From NCBI RefSeq assembly GCF_013415905.1, contig NZ_CP058909.1:992001-1056000 (forward strand): DNA of 64,000 bases. Direction: 5' to 3'. Of the stretch, positions 50,188-58,252 are shown in pieces. The DNA is from Halosimplex pelagicum. Lineage in GTDB: Archaea > Halobacteriota > Halobacteria > Halobacteriales > Haloarculaceae. Made by a program: the position numbers and the translations under genes. Position 1 is the stretch's first letter. The number at the start of each line of letters is the position of its first letter. Below the pieces are notes generated by a model. That model was not told where the DNA came from. It saw only the letters and a program-made list of their open reading frames with translations, and searched no databases.

Positions 50188-50312
50188 TTTTTCCAGACGG
50201 GGTTTCCTCGGTCGCTTCGCTCCCTGCGGGGAACCCCGTCGGCAAAAACGTGGGCGAAAAAGCGCGGCTCGCGTCGCTCGCCGCGAACAGCCGGCGCCGG
50301 AGGCGCCGGACA
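50188..50312 (+). repeat. Dispersed hairpin element, copy 4
   Basis: Starts CCACCTTTTTCC, has a stem ACGGGGTT / AACCCCGT around a loop with GGTCGCTTCG and GCTCCCTGCG, then CAAAAACGTGGGCGAAAAA (the conserved linker with two changes), then GCGGCTCGCG-type and CCGGCGCC-type hairpins. It lies between the two copies of the sufS end, so the duplication and the element are linked. Confidence 0.7.
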
Positions 50313-50321
50313 GTGACCGCC

Positions 50322-51563
50322 CTACGCGAATAGCTCCCGCGCCGCGTCCAGCGCCTCGACCAGTTTGTCGACCTCTTCCTCGGTGTTGTAGATGTAGAAG
50401 CTCGCGCGCGTCGAGGAGGGGATGCCGAGCTTGTCGTGGAGCGGCTGGGTGCAGTGGTCGCCGGCCCGCACCGCGACGGCGAAGTCGTTCAGAATTTCGG
50501 AGGCGTCGTGGGCGTGGACGTTCCCGAGGTTGAACGACACCAGCGCCGCCCGGTCGTCGCCCGGCGGACCGAGGATGTCGATGTCGTCGAACTCCGAGAG
50601 CCGATCGTAGGCGTACTCGGCCAGGGCCTCGCCGTGCCGTTGCACGTTCTCCATGCCGATGTCGTCGAGGTAGTCGCAGGCCTCGGCCAGCGCGATACCC
50701 TGGGAGATCGGCGGCGTCCCGGCCTCGAACTTCCAGGGGAGTTCGTGCCACGTCGACTCCTCGAAGGTGACCTTCTCGATCATCATCCCGCCGTAGAGAT
50801 ACGGCTGCATCTCCTCCAGCAGGTGCTCTTTCCCGTAGAGGACGCCGATGCCCGTGGGACCGCACATCTTGTGGCCGGAGAAGGCGAAGAAGTCGGCGTC
50901 CATCGCCTTCACGTCGACGGGCATGTGCGGGACCGACTGGGCGCCGTCGATAAAGCAGAGCGCGTCGTGCTCGTGTGCGATATCGGCGATGTCGGAGACG
51001 GGATTGATCGTGCCTAGCGTGTTCGAGACGTGGACGGCGCTGACCATCTCCGTGTCGTCGGTGACGAGTTCGCGGAGGTGGTCCATGTCCAGGTACCCGT
51101 CGTCGTCGACGCGGGCGTACTTCACCTCGGCGCCGGTCTTCTTGGCGATCTGCTGCCACGTCACGAGGGCGGCGTGGTGTTCCATCTCGGTCATGACCAC
51201 CTCGTCGCCCGGTTCCAGTTCCGCCAGTCCCCACGCGTAGGCGACGGTGTTCATCGCCTCGGTGGTGTTCTTCCCGAAGACGACCTCCTTCCGGCCGTCG
51301 GCGCCGATGAAGTCGGCGACGCGGTCGTGGGCGTCCTCGTAGGCGATCGAGGCCTCCTGGCTCAGCTGGTGGAGCCCGCGGTGGACGTTGGCGTTGGTGT
51401 GGCGGTAGTAGTGGGCGATGGCGTCGACGACCTGGTCGGGCGTCTGGCTGGTCGCCGCGTTGTCGAGATACGCCAGCTGCTCCCCCGCGAACTCCCGTTC
51501 GAGGATCGGAAAGTCCTCGCGGATGCGCTCGACGTCGAGCGACTCCGATTCTGACACTCCCAT
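50322..51563 (-). CDS. sufS: Cysteine desulfurase SufS
   Basis: 413 residues, PLP-dependent, removes sulfur from cysteine for Fe-S assembly. PLP-binding lysine in FSGHKMCGPTG, catalytic cysteine Cys371 in RAGDHCTQPL, and the group II signature SSTRASFYIYNTEEE near the end. Together with sufU at 46.5 kb it can form the SufS-SufU pair. ATG 51563. The 3' end borders a duplicated copy of its own last codons. Confidence 0.95.
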   Translation of the reverse strand: MGVSESESLDVERIREDFPILEREFAGEQLAYLDNAATSQTPDQVVDAIAHYYRHTNANVHRGLHQLSQEASIAYEDAHDRVADFIGADGRKEVVFGKNTTEAMNTVAYAWGLAELEPGDEVVMTEMEHHAALVTWQQIAKKTGAEVKYARVDDDGYLDMDHLRELVTDDTEMVSAVHVSNTLGTINPVSDIADIAHEHDALCFIDGAQSVPHMPVDVKAMDADFFAFSGHKMCGPTGIGVLYGKEHLLEEMQPYLYGGMMIEKVTFEESTWHELPWKFEAGTPPISQGIALAEACDYLDDIGMENVQRHGEALAEYAYDRLSEFDDIDILGPPGDDRAALVSFNLGNVHAHDASEILNDFAVAVRAGDHCTQPLHDKLGIPSSTRASFYIYNTEEEVDKLVEALDAARELFA

Positions 51564-51634
51564 TGCTCGAAGGGAGGTGCTCGACGGGCAACATTCCTTC
51601 GGTTCGCGCGAACTTGCGTTGGCGGTTCGGAAAG

Positions 51635-52120
51635 CTACCCGTCGGCGAGCGAGAGCCGGTCGCGCTCGCCGGGCGGAATCGGATTTCGGTACGCCACGGA
51701 CTCGTCCGCACAGAGCTCCTCGAAGTCGTCGTCGGTCGTGACGAGGTAGTCGGCCTCGTGAGCGCGTGCCATCGCGAGGACGAACGAGTCGTACACGTCG
51801 TGGTCCTTCTCGGCGCTGATGTCGTAGGCGTCGGAGAGGACAGCATCGGTCGCACCGACGATCCGCGCCGGGCTCGAAAGCAGCGAGCGGACGGCGTTTC
51901 GCGCTGCGACGGTCTCGACGTCGAAGTTCCGGGTCATGATGTACTGCGCCCGAAGCGGGTAGTAATCGGGCACGAGCAGGGTGTTCGGTCCGTCGAGCGC
52001 GTCACGGAGCCACGGAAACACGCCGTCGTGTGCGGGATGGTCGTCGGTCAGTCCTATCGCGACGACGTTGACGTCGGTGAGGATCGAGACTTCGGCCGGG
52101 ATCTCCTCGCGCTCGCTCAT
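51635..52120 (-). CDS. PIN-domain protein (probable toxin)
   Basis: 161 residues. PIN acidic residues: ILTDVNVVAIG near the N-terminus, KDHDVYDSFVLAMA and DYLVTTDDDFEEL toward the C-terminus. It is encoded directly downstream of an AbrB-type antitoxin with a 4-base overlap, so it is probably the nuclease toxin of a type II pair. Upstream of sufS on the same strand, 72 bases away. Confidence 0.85.
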   Translation of the reverse strand: MSEREEIPAEVSILTDVNVVAIGLTDDHPAHDGVFPWLRDALDGPNTLLVPDYYPLRAQYIMTRNFDVETVAARNAVRSLLSSPARIVGATDAVLSDAYDISAEKDHDVYDSFVLAMARAHEADYLVTTDDDFEELCADESVAYRNPIPPGERDRLSLADG

Positions 52121-52401
52121 TCCTCGCCGTCCGTCTCCATCGGACCGAACAGCGCCTCGCCCGCGTCGGTCGGCGTGCTGTCGGCCCAGTCGTCGCGGCC
52201 CGCAGTCGCGGTCTCCAGTCGCCCGCTCGGCGACGGATCGATCTCGAGCACCGACCCGCGCAACTCCGCCGGAACCTCCTCGTTGGGCTCGATCCCCAGT
52301 CGCTCCCTGACGGCTTTCGGGATCGTGATTCGCCCCCGGTCGTCGACGCGGAGCGTCACCCGCTCCCCGTCTTCGTCCCCCTCGCCCGTCCGCGTTCCCA
52401 T
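52117..52401 (-). CDS. AbrB/SpoVT-type antitoxin
   Basis: 94 residues. A swapped-hairpin AbrB domain is seen in VTLRVDDRGRITIPKAVRER, then LGIEPNEEV, followed by an acidic C-terminal tail that would bind the toxin. ATG 52401 is preceded by GAGGTGAT about 8 bases upstream, a good ribosome-binding site that decides this start over GTG 52422. Overlaps the PIN gene by 4 bases. Confidence 0.87.
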   Translation of the reverse strand: MGTRTGEGDEDGERVTLRVDDRGRITIPKAVRERLGIEPNEEVPAELRGSVLEIDPSPSGRLETATAGRDDWADSTPTDAGEALFGPMETDGEE

Positions 52402-52455
52402 CTGTATCACCTCTGTTCCCACTACCGGAGTGACAGTAAAAGGGGTTTCGACCGC

Positions 52456-52785
52456 TCAGACCCACTCGCTCATCGGCAGGACGCCCCTGAGCGTCGTCAC
52501 GAAGATCACGAGCCCGACGACGAAGACGGTGAGGCCGATGCCGAACGCCGCGGTCGACATCGCACCGAGGGCGGCCGACACGCCGGCGGTCAGGAAGACG
52601 AACCCGATCCCGAGCAACAGGAGCGTACCGACGACGCCGAGGATCGCGTCCTCGACGGCGTCGTGGACGATCTCGTACAGTTCGTCCTCGTCGATACCGG
52701 CCGGGACACCGCCGTCGGAGGCCGGCGTGTCGCCCTCTTCCGAGAGATCCGCCGGTTCGTCGCTGCCGCTATCGCGGTCGGTCAT
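52456..52785 (-). CDS. Two-helix membrane protein
   Basis: 109 residues. An acidic N-terminal half (SGSDEPADLSEEGDTPASDG) precedes a helix EDELYEIVHDAVEDAILGVV and two hydrophobic segments (GTLLLLGIGFVFLTAGVSAA, AAFGIGLTVFVVGLVIFVTT). No recognised function. Sits between the toxin-antitoxin pair and the DUF424 gene. Confidence 0.75.
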   Translation of the reverse strand: MTDRDSGSDEPADLSEEGDTPASDGGVPAGIDEDELYEIVHDAVEDAILGVVGTLLLLGIGFVFLTAGVSAALGAMSTAAFGIGLTVFVVGLVIFVTTLRGVLPMSEWV

Positions 52786-52843
52786 ACAGCTGTCAACTCG
52801 ATGTAGGGTCAGAAACCTTCCGGTCGCACCCGCTGGCCCGCGC

Positions 52844-53134
52844 TCACATCCAGAGCAGTTGCGCGTGGCGCGTCCCGTCGAGTTCGAGGACGTTCTCCTC
52901 GTCGACGAAGCCGTGTTCGACGGCCAGGTCGACGGTCTCCTCGCCGACGAGGTTGGCCGTCGTACAGCGCTTGAGACTGTCGACGACTTCGTCTTCCGAC
53001 GCTTCCTCGCCGTCGTAGAAGTCGGGTTCGACGGTCAGGGAGACGCTGCCGTTCTCGTAGGTCTCGCCCAGGTCCTCGGGGTCGCAGACCGAGACGAGCA
53101 GCCCCTCGTCGGTGTCGCGCTCGTTGAGCAGCAT
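52844..53134 (-). CDS. DUF424 family protein
   Basis: 96 residues. Starts MLLNERDTDEGLLVSVCDPE and ends RHAQLLWM, with the conserved-looking LKRCTTANLVGEETVDLAVE in the middle, which I recognise as the archaeal DUF424 family. Function unknown; its wide archaeal distribution suggests a housekeeping role. The start is 3 bases from the stop of the TPR gene upstream, so they are co-transcribed. Confidence 0.88.
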   Translation of the reverse strand: MLLNERDTDEGLLVSVCDPEDLGETYENGSVSLTVEPDFYDGEEASEDEVVDSLKRCTTANLVGEETVDLAVEHGFVDEENVLELDGTRHAQLLWM

Positions 53135-53137
53135 CGC

Positions 53138-53866
53138 CTACTCCATCATCTCCGCCTCGGCCTCCTGGCGGAGCTCGTCGGCCTCCTCGGCCAGCTCCTC
53201 GGCGCGGTCGTCCTCGCCGAGCTCCTCCAGCGCGCGGGCCTTCTCCTCCAGAATCTCGGCGTTGCGGAAGCCCAGCCGGATCGCGTTGTCGAAGGCGTTG
53301 CGGGCGTCCTCGGCGAGGCCGCGCTCCAGCAGGAAGAAGCCGCGGTTGTACCAGCCCTGGGCGAAGCGGGGGTCGACCTCGACGGCGCGCTCGGCGTGTT
53401 CGAGCGCCTGTTCGGTGCGGCCGGACTCCCAGAGGGCGAACGCGAGGTTGGTCTCGGCCGTGGCGGCGTGTTCGGAGTCGTCGTCGATGTTCAGCGCCTC
53501 GCGGTAGGCGCCGATGGCGGCGTCCCACTCCTCCAGCTCGGCGTGGGCGGCGCCCTTGTTCGTCCGAGCCTCCTGTTCGATCTTCTCGTCGTCGGCGAAC
53601 TGGGCGGCCCGTTCGAGCGCCTCGGTGGCCTGCTCGTAGCGGTTGATCCCGATGTAGCTCAGCCCCACGTCGAGCAGCTGGTCGGCGTCGACCTCGTCGG
53701 ACGCGAGGTTGCGCTCGTCGAGGAGGTCGGTGACGGCCCGCGAGTCGACGGGGTCGACTCTGTCGGTGTCGACGTGGAACTCCGGCGGGTCGATGTCGAA
53801 CCCCTCGTAGGGGTCGCCGAAGCCCTGCCCCGAAGAGAACTCGTGGTCGTCCCGGTCGTCGGTCAT
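53138..53866 (-). CDS. TPR-repeat protein
   Basis: 242 residues. After an acidic N-terminal tail (about 60 residues) come about five TPR units, for example GLSYIGINRYEQATEALERA, LEEWDAAIGAYREALNIDDD and FALWESGRTEQALEHAERAV. TPR proteins scaffold other proteins. Co-transcribed with DUF424, 3 bases downstream. Confidence 0.9.
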   Translation of the reverse strand: MTDDRDDHEFSSGQGFGDPYEGFDIDPPEFHVDTDRVDPVDSRAVTDLLDERNLASDEVDADQLLDVGLSYIGINRYEQATEALERAAQFADDEKIEQEARTNKGAAHAELEEWDAAIGAYREALNIDDDSEHAATAETNLAFALWESGRTEQALEHAERAVEVDPRFAQGWYNRGFFLLERGLAEDARNAFDNAIRLGFRNAEILEEKARALEELGEDDRAEELAEEADELRQEAEAEMME

Positions 53867-53903
53867 ACCCCGGGGTACGCGAGCCGAGCGGTTAAGGGCT
53901 ACG

Positions 53904-54179
53904 TCACGAGTCGCGGTCGGTCTCCGCGGATTCGCGGTCGGTCTCCGCGGGATCGGTCGGCCCCTCCCGCTCGGGGTCCGCGGGCGAAACCTCCAGGATC
54001 GGGTCCTCCCCGGGGAATCGCCCGAGCGCGCTCACGACGAGGTAGATCACCGCCCCCGCCAGGAAGACCGTGCCGTCGTACTGGTAGTCGCTCAGCGGAC
54101 GGAACGCCGAGGCGAGCAGGGCGATGAGCAACGCCGTACACCGGCGGATCGTGGTGCGGAGGGCGGCGGTGTCGTCCAT
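53904..54179 (-). CDS. Small membrane protein, paralogue 1 of 3
   Basis: 91 residues: MDDTAALRTTIRRCTALLIA, two hydrophobic segments and an acidic tail (PADPEREGPTDPAETDRESA). The opening pattern MDD-x-ALR-x-RRCTA is shared with the next two genes, so the three arose by tandem duplication. Function unknown. Confidence 0.75.
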   Translation of the reverse strand: MDDTAALRTTIRRCTALLIALLASAFRPLSDYQYDGTVFLAGAVIYLVVSALGRFPGEDPILEVSPADPEREGPTDPAETDRESAETDRDS

Positions 54180-54231
54180 GGGGACCCCTGTGACGGCGAC
54201 GGAGAAAAACTGGCGGTCCGCGCGTTCGCCG

Positions 54232-54516
54232 TCAGCCACCGGTGTCCGACCGCGCCTCTGTCCGTTCGTCGCGTTCGGCGTCGTCGGTCCCGTCGCCGCG
54301 CCCGTCGTCGTCGGCCACGGAGTCGTCCCCGTCGACGTAGGTGACGCTCGCGAAGAGGTAGAACCCGGCAACGGTCGCCAGCAGGAGGCCCCAACCCCCC
54401 TCTCTGGGCGTGACGGCCATTAGATGGATGCCGACCGCGACCACGAGCACGGCCGTACAGCGGCGGATCGTCCGACCGAGGGCGGCGATGTCGTCCGCGC
54501 TTGCCGCGTCGTCCAT
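54232..54516 (-). CDS. Small membrane protein, paralogue 2 of 3
   Basis: 94 residues: MDDAASADDIAALGRTIRRC then TAVLVVAVGIHLMAV, a second hydrophobic segment (LLLATVAGFYLFASV) and an acidic tail. Same start pattern and same layout as its neighbours. Separated by 52 bases from paralogue 1. Confidence 0.75.
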   Translation of the reverse strand: MDDAASADDIAALGRTIRRCTAVLVVAVGIHLMAVTPREGGWGLLLATVAGFYLFASVTYVDGDDSVADDDGRGDGTDDAERDERTEARSDTGG

Positions 54517-54582
54517 GCGAACCGGCGCGACCGGCTTGGGGCTAAACCTGTCGGTCGACCGGCTCGAACGGCACCTGCCCGA

Positions 54583-54930
54583 CTACCAGTGTTCGCCGCC
54601 GACGGTCGTGGCCGGCGGGCGGTCCGGGTCGTCGGAGTCGCCGCCCTCGTCGGGCTCGGGGTCGCCGCCGTCGGCGGAATCGTCGTCGCTTCCTCCGCCG
54701 TCGCCGCCGGAGGACGAGCCACGAGCCGAGTCGGCCGGTTCGACGCCTCGCCGGACGAAGCCGACGAGGAGACTCAGGGCGAGATAGCCGACGGCGAGGT
54801 AGGCGAGGAGGTAGCCGAAACTGTTGCTCGGGTCGTAGGGGTGCGTGTTCGCGGCGATCAGCCCGAGGCCGACGACGACGACCGCGGTGCAGCGGCGGAG
54901 GGTCAGGCGCAGGGCGGCGGAGTCGTCCAT
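54583..54930 (-). CDS. Small membrane protein, paralogue 3 of 3
   Basis: 115 residues: MDDSAALRLTLRRCTAVVVV, two hydrophobic segments (VVVVGLGLIAANT; YLLAYLAVGYLALSLLVGFV) and a long acidic/Gly/Ser tail. It leads the three-gene tandem. The acidic tail is the longest of the three and low in complexity. Confidence 0.75.
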   Translation of the reverse strand: MDDSAALRLTLRRCTAVVVVGLGLIAANTHPYDPSNSFGYLLAYLAVGYLALSLLVGFVRRGVEPADSARGSSSGGDGGGSDDDSADGGDPEPDEGGDSDDPDRPPATTVGGEHW

Positions 54931-55010
54931 GCGTGGCGATGACTCGCTCTCGGAGGCTAAGTTTGACGGTCGGTCCGGCGGTCGCACGGCGGCCGTATCG
55001 AGCGGCGCGT

Positions 55011-56261
55011 TCAGTTGCTCGGCGAGGAGTCGGAGGGTCCGGTGTCGTCGTCGGCCGACGACTGGGGGTCACGTTCCTCGAAGCGGTTCTCGGCGTACTC
55101 GTCGGAGGGGACGTCGCCCTCGGACTGGGGGTCGGAACCGACCGACCCCCCCATCGAGGCGTCCAGGGTGAGCCGCTCGCCGTGGAGCAGTTCCGGGAGG
55201 ACGATCCGGACGGCCTCCAGGATGGCGACGAAGACGATGGGGAGGAGGAAGAAGCCGTACCAGCCGAACAGGACGGGCCCGAGCAGGTAGGCGAACATGA
55301 GCATGATCCCGTCGAGGTGCCGACCGGAGATGTACGGCTGGAGGAACGTCTGCGGGAGGAAGTCGAGCGAGAGGAAGTAGACGACGGCGGTGGCGCCGAC
55401 GAACGCGAGGGCGGACCCGCTCGACCTGACGGCCTGGACGGCCAGCAGCGCGAGCACGGGGACGTAGACGATCTTCCCGACGACGAGCGGGATCAGGCTC
55501 GCCGCGCCAGTCAGGAACGCCAGCACGGCGACCATCGGAACCTCCAGCCCCGCCGGGGCGAGGAGGTTCGTCCCGAGGTAGGCCAGACCCGCGATAACGG
55601 ACATGACGGCGACGAACAGGAGGTTGCCGAAGAAGACCGACTTCAGGTCCGTGTCGACGGCCGTCGCGTACGCGTAGGCCACGGTGTTGCGGCCGCCGAA
55701 CAGCTGCCGGAGCGCGTCGGCCATGTCGTCGTCGTACTTGAGCAGGAAATACGAGAGGGTGACCGAGAGCGCGAGCAACAGCAACGTGCCCGCGACCGCG
55801 GAGACGACGGTTCGGCCGGTCTGGACCACCGTCACGACCTTCTGGCGAGGGTTCGTGAGGAACTCGTCGGGGTTTTCGAGGGCGCGCGCCAGCGACTGGC
55901 GCTCGGCGAGCGAGACGTCGCCGAGACCGAAGTACTGCCCCAGGAGCGCGAGCGGGTCGACGCTCCCGGCCAGGAACCCCTGGAGCGCGAGGAGGAGCTG
56001 GTAGCCCGCGTACAGCGAGAGCGCGATCACCGGGACGAGCACGAGGAGGACGGTGATCCCGGCGGCGAGCCAGTCGGTATCGACGACCTCGCCGACCCGG
56101 TCGCTGATCGGACGCGTGGCGTAGTAGCCGAACACGCCCAGCACGAGCAGCCCGACGAACTGCCAGGCCAGGTACGCCGCGACGGCGGCGAGCAGCGCGA
56201 CGAACAGCCACCAGCCGATCCGCGAGCGCTCCAAGCCCGTCCGGTCGTCGGAGTGAGCCAT
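55011..56261 (-). CDS. AI-2E / PerM-type membrane permease
   Basis: 416 residues with about eight hydrophobic segments. The family signature near the last helices is visible (PLVVGKIVYVPVLALLAVQA, QTFLQPYISGRHLDGIMLMF, LGPVLFGWYGFFLLPIVFVA). Members export various small molecules or work as Na+/H+ antiporters; the substrate here is unknown. ATG 56261 (MAHSDDRTGLERSRIGWW). A long acidic C-terminal tail follows the membrane part. Confidence 0.88.
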   Translation of the reverse strand: MAHSDDRTGLERSRIGWWLFVALLAAVAAYLAWQFVGLLVLGVFGYYATRPISDRVGEVVDTDWLAAGITVLLVLVPVIALSLYAGYQLLLALQGFLAGSVDPLALLGQYFGLGDVSLAERQSLARALENPDEFLTNPRQKVVTVVQTGRTVVSAVAGTLLLLALSVTLSYFLLKYDDDMADALRQLFGGRNTVAYAYATAVDTDLKSVFFGNLLFVAVMSVIAGLAYLGTNLLAPAGLEVPMVAVLAFLTGAASLIPLVVGKIVYVPVLALLAVQAVRSSGSALAFVGATAVVYFLSLDFLPQTFLQPYISGRHLDGIMLMFAYLLGPVLFGWYGFFLLPIVFVAILEAVRIVLPELLHGERLTLDASMGGSVGSDPQSEGDVPSDEYAENRFEERDPQSSADDDTGPSDSSPSN

Positions 56262-56405
56262 CGGGCCCGTTTGGGCCTCGACGCCGAAGGGCCTGCTGCC
56301 GGGAGACGCGTGCCGCCGCCGCGGAGCCGTCGCGAGGCTCCCCCGGCGTGGCGCGGTCTCCCCCGACGGATCTCGGGGTATCGTTCCGACAGCGTCGGAC
56401 AAGAG

Positions 56406-56410
56406 TTTTA
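56406..56410 (+). promoter_or_regulatory. TATA box of the nucleotidyltransferase gene
   Basis: TTTTA 25-29 bases ahead of the ATG at 56435, in the right place for a leaderless transcript. Confidence 0.5.
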
Positions 56411-56434
56411 CGCGGTGACAAACCAGTGGTGGGT

Positions 56435-57199
56435 ATGCAAGCCGTCGTGCTGGCCGCCGGTGAGGGGACGCGGCTGCGTCCGTTGACCGAGGACAAGCCC
56501 AAGGGCATGGTCGAAGTCGCAGGCAAGCCGATCCTCACGCACTGTTTCGAGCAGCTGGTCGAACTCGGGGCCGACGAACTGCTGGTCGTCGTCGGCTACA
56601 AGAAACAGGCCATCATCGACCACTACGAGGACGAGTTCGCGGGCGTGCCGATCACCTACGCCCACCAGCGCGAGCAGAAGGGCCTGGCCCACGCGCTGCT
56701 CACCGTCGAGGACCACATCGACGACGACTTCATGCTGATGCTCGGCGACAACATCTTCCAGGCCAACCTCGAAGACGTCGTCAACCGCCAGGCCGAATCG
56801 CGCGCCGACGCCGCCTTCCTCGTCGAGGAGGTCCCCTGGGAGGAGGCCTCCCGGTACGGCGTCTGCGACACCAACAAGTACGGCGAGATCACCGACGTGA
56901 TCGAGAAGCCCGACGACCCGCCCTCGAACCTCGTGATGACCGGCTTCTACACGTTCACCCCCGAGATCCTCCACGCCTGCCACCTCGTCCAGCCCTCGGA
57001 TCGGGGCGAGTACGAGATCTCCGACGCGATCGACCTGCTTATCCACTCCGGGCGGACGATCGACGCCATCCGCATGGACGGCTGGCGCACCGACGTGGGC
57101 TACCCCGAGGACCGCGAGTCCGCCGAAGAACGGCTGCAGGAAGCGGGTGCCGTCGAGGCGGACGACGACGCCGACCAGGCCGACGCCACCGCCGAGTGA
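56435..57199 (+). CDS. aglF: Sugar-1-phosphate nucleotidyltransferase (AglF-like)
   Basis: 254 residues. Makes UDP- or dTDP-glucose from the sugar 1-phosphate. The N-terminal signature MQAVVLAAGEGTRLRPLTED with KPKGMVEV, and FMLMLGDNIF, YEISDAIDLLI and TDVGYPED are typical. It resembles haloarchaeal AglF of the N-glycosylation pathway, but the substrate cannot be fixed from sequence. A likely partner is the epimerase gene at 58253, on the same strand, with a HepT-MntA pair between them on the other strand. Confidence 0.85.
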   Translation: MQAVVLAAGEGTRLRPLTEDKPKGMVEVAGKPILTHCFEQLVELGADELLVVVGYKKQAIIDHYEDEFAGVPITYAHQREQKGLAHALLTVEDHIDDDFMLMLGDNIFQANLEDVVNRQAESRADAAFLVEEVPWEEASRYGVCDTNKYGEITDVIEKPDDPPSNLVMTGFYTFTPEILHACHLVQPSDRGEYEISDAIDLLIHSGRTIDAIRMDGWRTDVGYPEDRESAEERLQEAGAVEADDDADQADATAE

Positions 57200-57222
57200 G
57201 CGCTCCCCGTCCGGCACGCCGT

Positions 57223-57681
57223 TCACTCGCCGAGGGCGCCCATCGCGTCGAGATACTCCCGAACGGCGACCAGGAACGACTGGTACCGCTCCAGGTCTTC
57301 GAGTGCGTCGTACACCATCTCGTCCTCGATAGCATCGCCGTACGTGTGTGCGAGTACGTTCCGGAATCTCGCCGCGGCAGCCATCTCGTCGGCTAACTCG
57401 TCCGAGAGCACGTCGATGTCACTGAGTGCTTGCATCGTCTCCGGATTGCTCTCTGGCGGGTGACCGAGTTCGTGAACGACAAGCACAGTTCCGATGTCGA
57501 GTGCGGCTTCGGTCGTCTTCACGAATCGCCGCTCGACGACATCTCTGGTGTCGGAATCGTTTCTGTACGTCTCGCGGTCGACCGTTCGGCGTTTCCGGGC
57601 CAGGACACCGAGCGAATCCTCGATAGTGTCCGCGGCATCGAGGATCCGTTGGAGGCGGTCTGCAGGGAGGTCGTCGCTCAT
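57223..57681 (-). CDS. hepT: HepT-type toxin
   Basis: 152 residues, all helical. The HEPN active-site motif RX4HXY is complete at Arg107-His112-Tyr114 (RNVLAHTY). HepT is a ribonuclease whose activity is silenced by its MntA partner. Its start overlaps the mntA stop by 4 bases (57678-57681), so the pair is co-transcribed with mntA first. Confidence 0.9.
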   Translation of the reverse strand: MSDDLPADRLQRILDAADTIEDSLGVLARKRRTVDRETYRNDSDTRDVVERRFVKTTEAALDIGTVLVVHELGHPPESNPETMQALSDIDVLSDELADEMAAAARFRNVLAHTYGDAIEDEMVYDALEDLERYQSFLVAVREYLDAMGALGE

Positions 57682-58118
57682 GTCAGGTGTTCGTCGATCC
57701 GGCGGAGCGCGTCGTCGAACCGTTCGTGCGGTGAGCGTTCGTCCGGATCGTCGCTCAGGAGTGTCCCACGCAGTGTCTCGACGCGCTTCTCGGTCCCCAC
57801 TAGGAGCACACCGGTATCGAAGACGGAGCGAGCGAGCGACGGCGACAGCGACCGGATATCGACGAGATCGATATCGTCGGTTTCCAGCAACCTACTCAGG
57901 TCCGCACTCAGACCCAGGAACGTCTCGTTGTACTCGGGGTCTCCCGGTTCGACCCCCTCGAATTCGACGGCGATATCGAGATCGCTCCGGGCGTGGGCTC
58001 GGCCGGTCGCGTGGGAGCCGAACAGGATCGCGACTCGTACCGGTGCCTCGTCGAGCCGCGCCCGAAGCCGCTGGACCGGGACGGGGAACTCGGGATCGGC
58101 GTCTCCGGTGCGTTCCAT
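57678..58118 (-). CDS. mntA: MntA-type nucleotidyltransferase antitoxin
   Basis: 146 residues. Minimal nucleotidyltransferase with GSHATGRAHARSDLDIAV: the GSX10DXD motif is intact (Gly34-Ser35, Asp46, Asp48). In studied pairs MntA adds AMP units to the HepT tyrosine and so silences it. Divergent from the epimerase gene, 134 bases away. Confidence 0.88.
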   Translation of the reverse strand: MERTGDADPEFPVPVQRLRARLDEAPVRVAILFGSHATGRAHARSDLDIAVEFEGVEPGDPEYNETFLGLSADLSRLLETDDIDLVDIRSLSPSLARSVFDTGVLLVGTEKRVETLRGTLLSDDPDERSPHERFDDALRRIDEHLT

Positions 58119-58252
58119 GGGTGTGTCTGACGAGTCGATTCTATTTAACGACCGGGACGCCGGCGGTGGCCGCGATTCGGGTCGGGCGGACTGTCGGGAA
58201 AGGGCCGGATCATGCCGATGGGTTTTTCTCCCGTCGAGTGAGCGATACGATA

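Noticed and set aside
51563-54127. 854-codon open frame on the plus strand over the toxin, TPR and DUF424 genes
   Set aside because: It spans four genes that are well supported on the minus strand and has no coherent domain.
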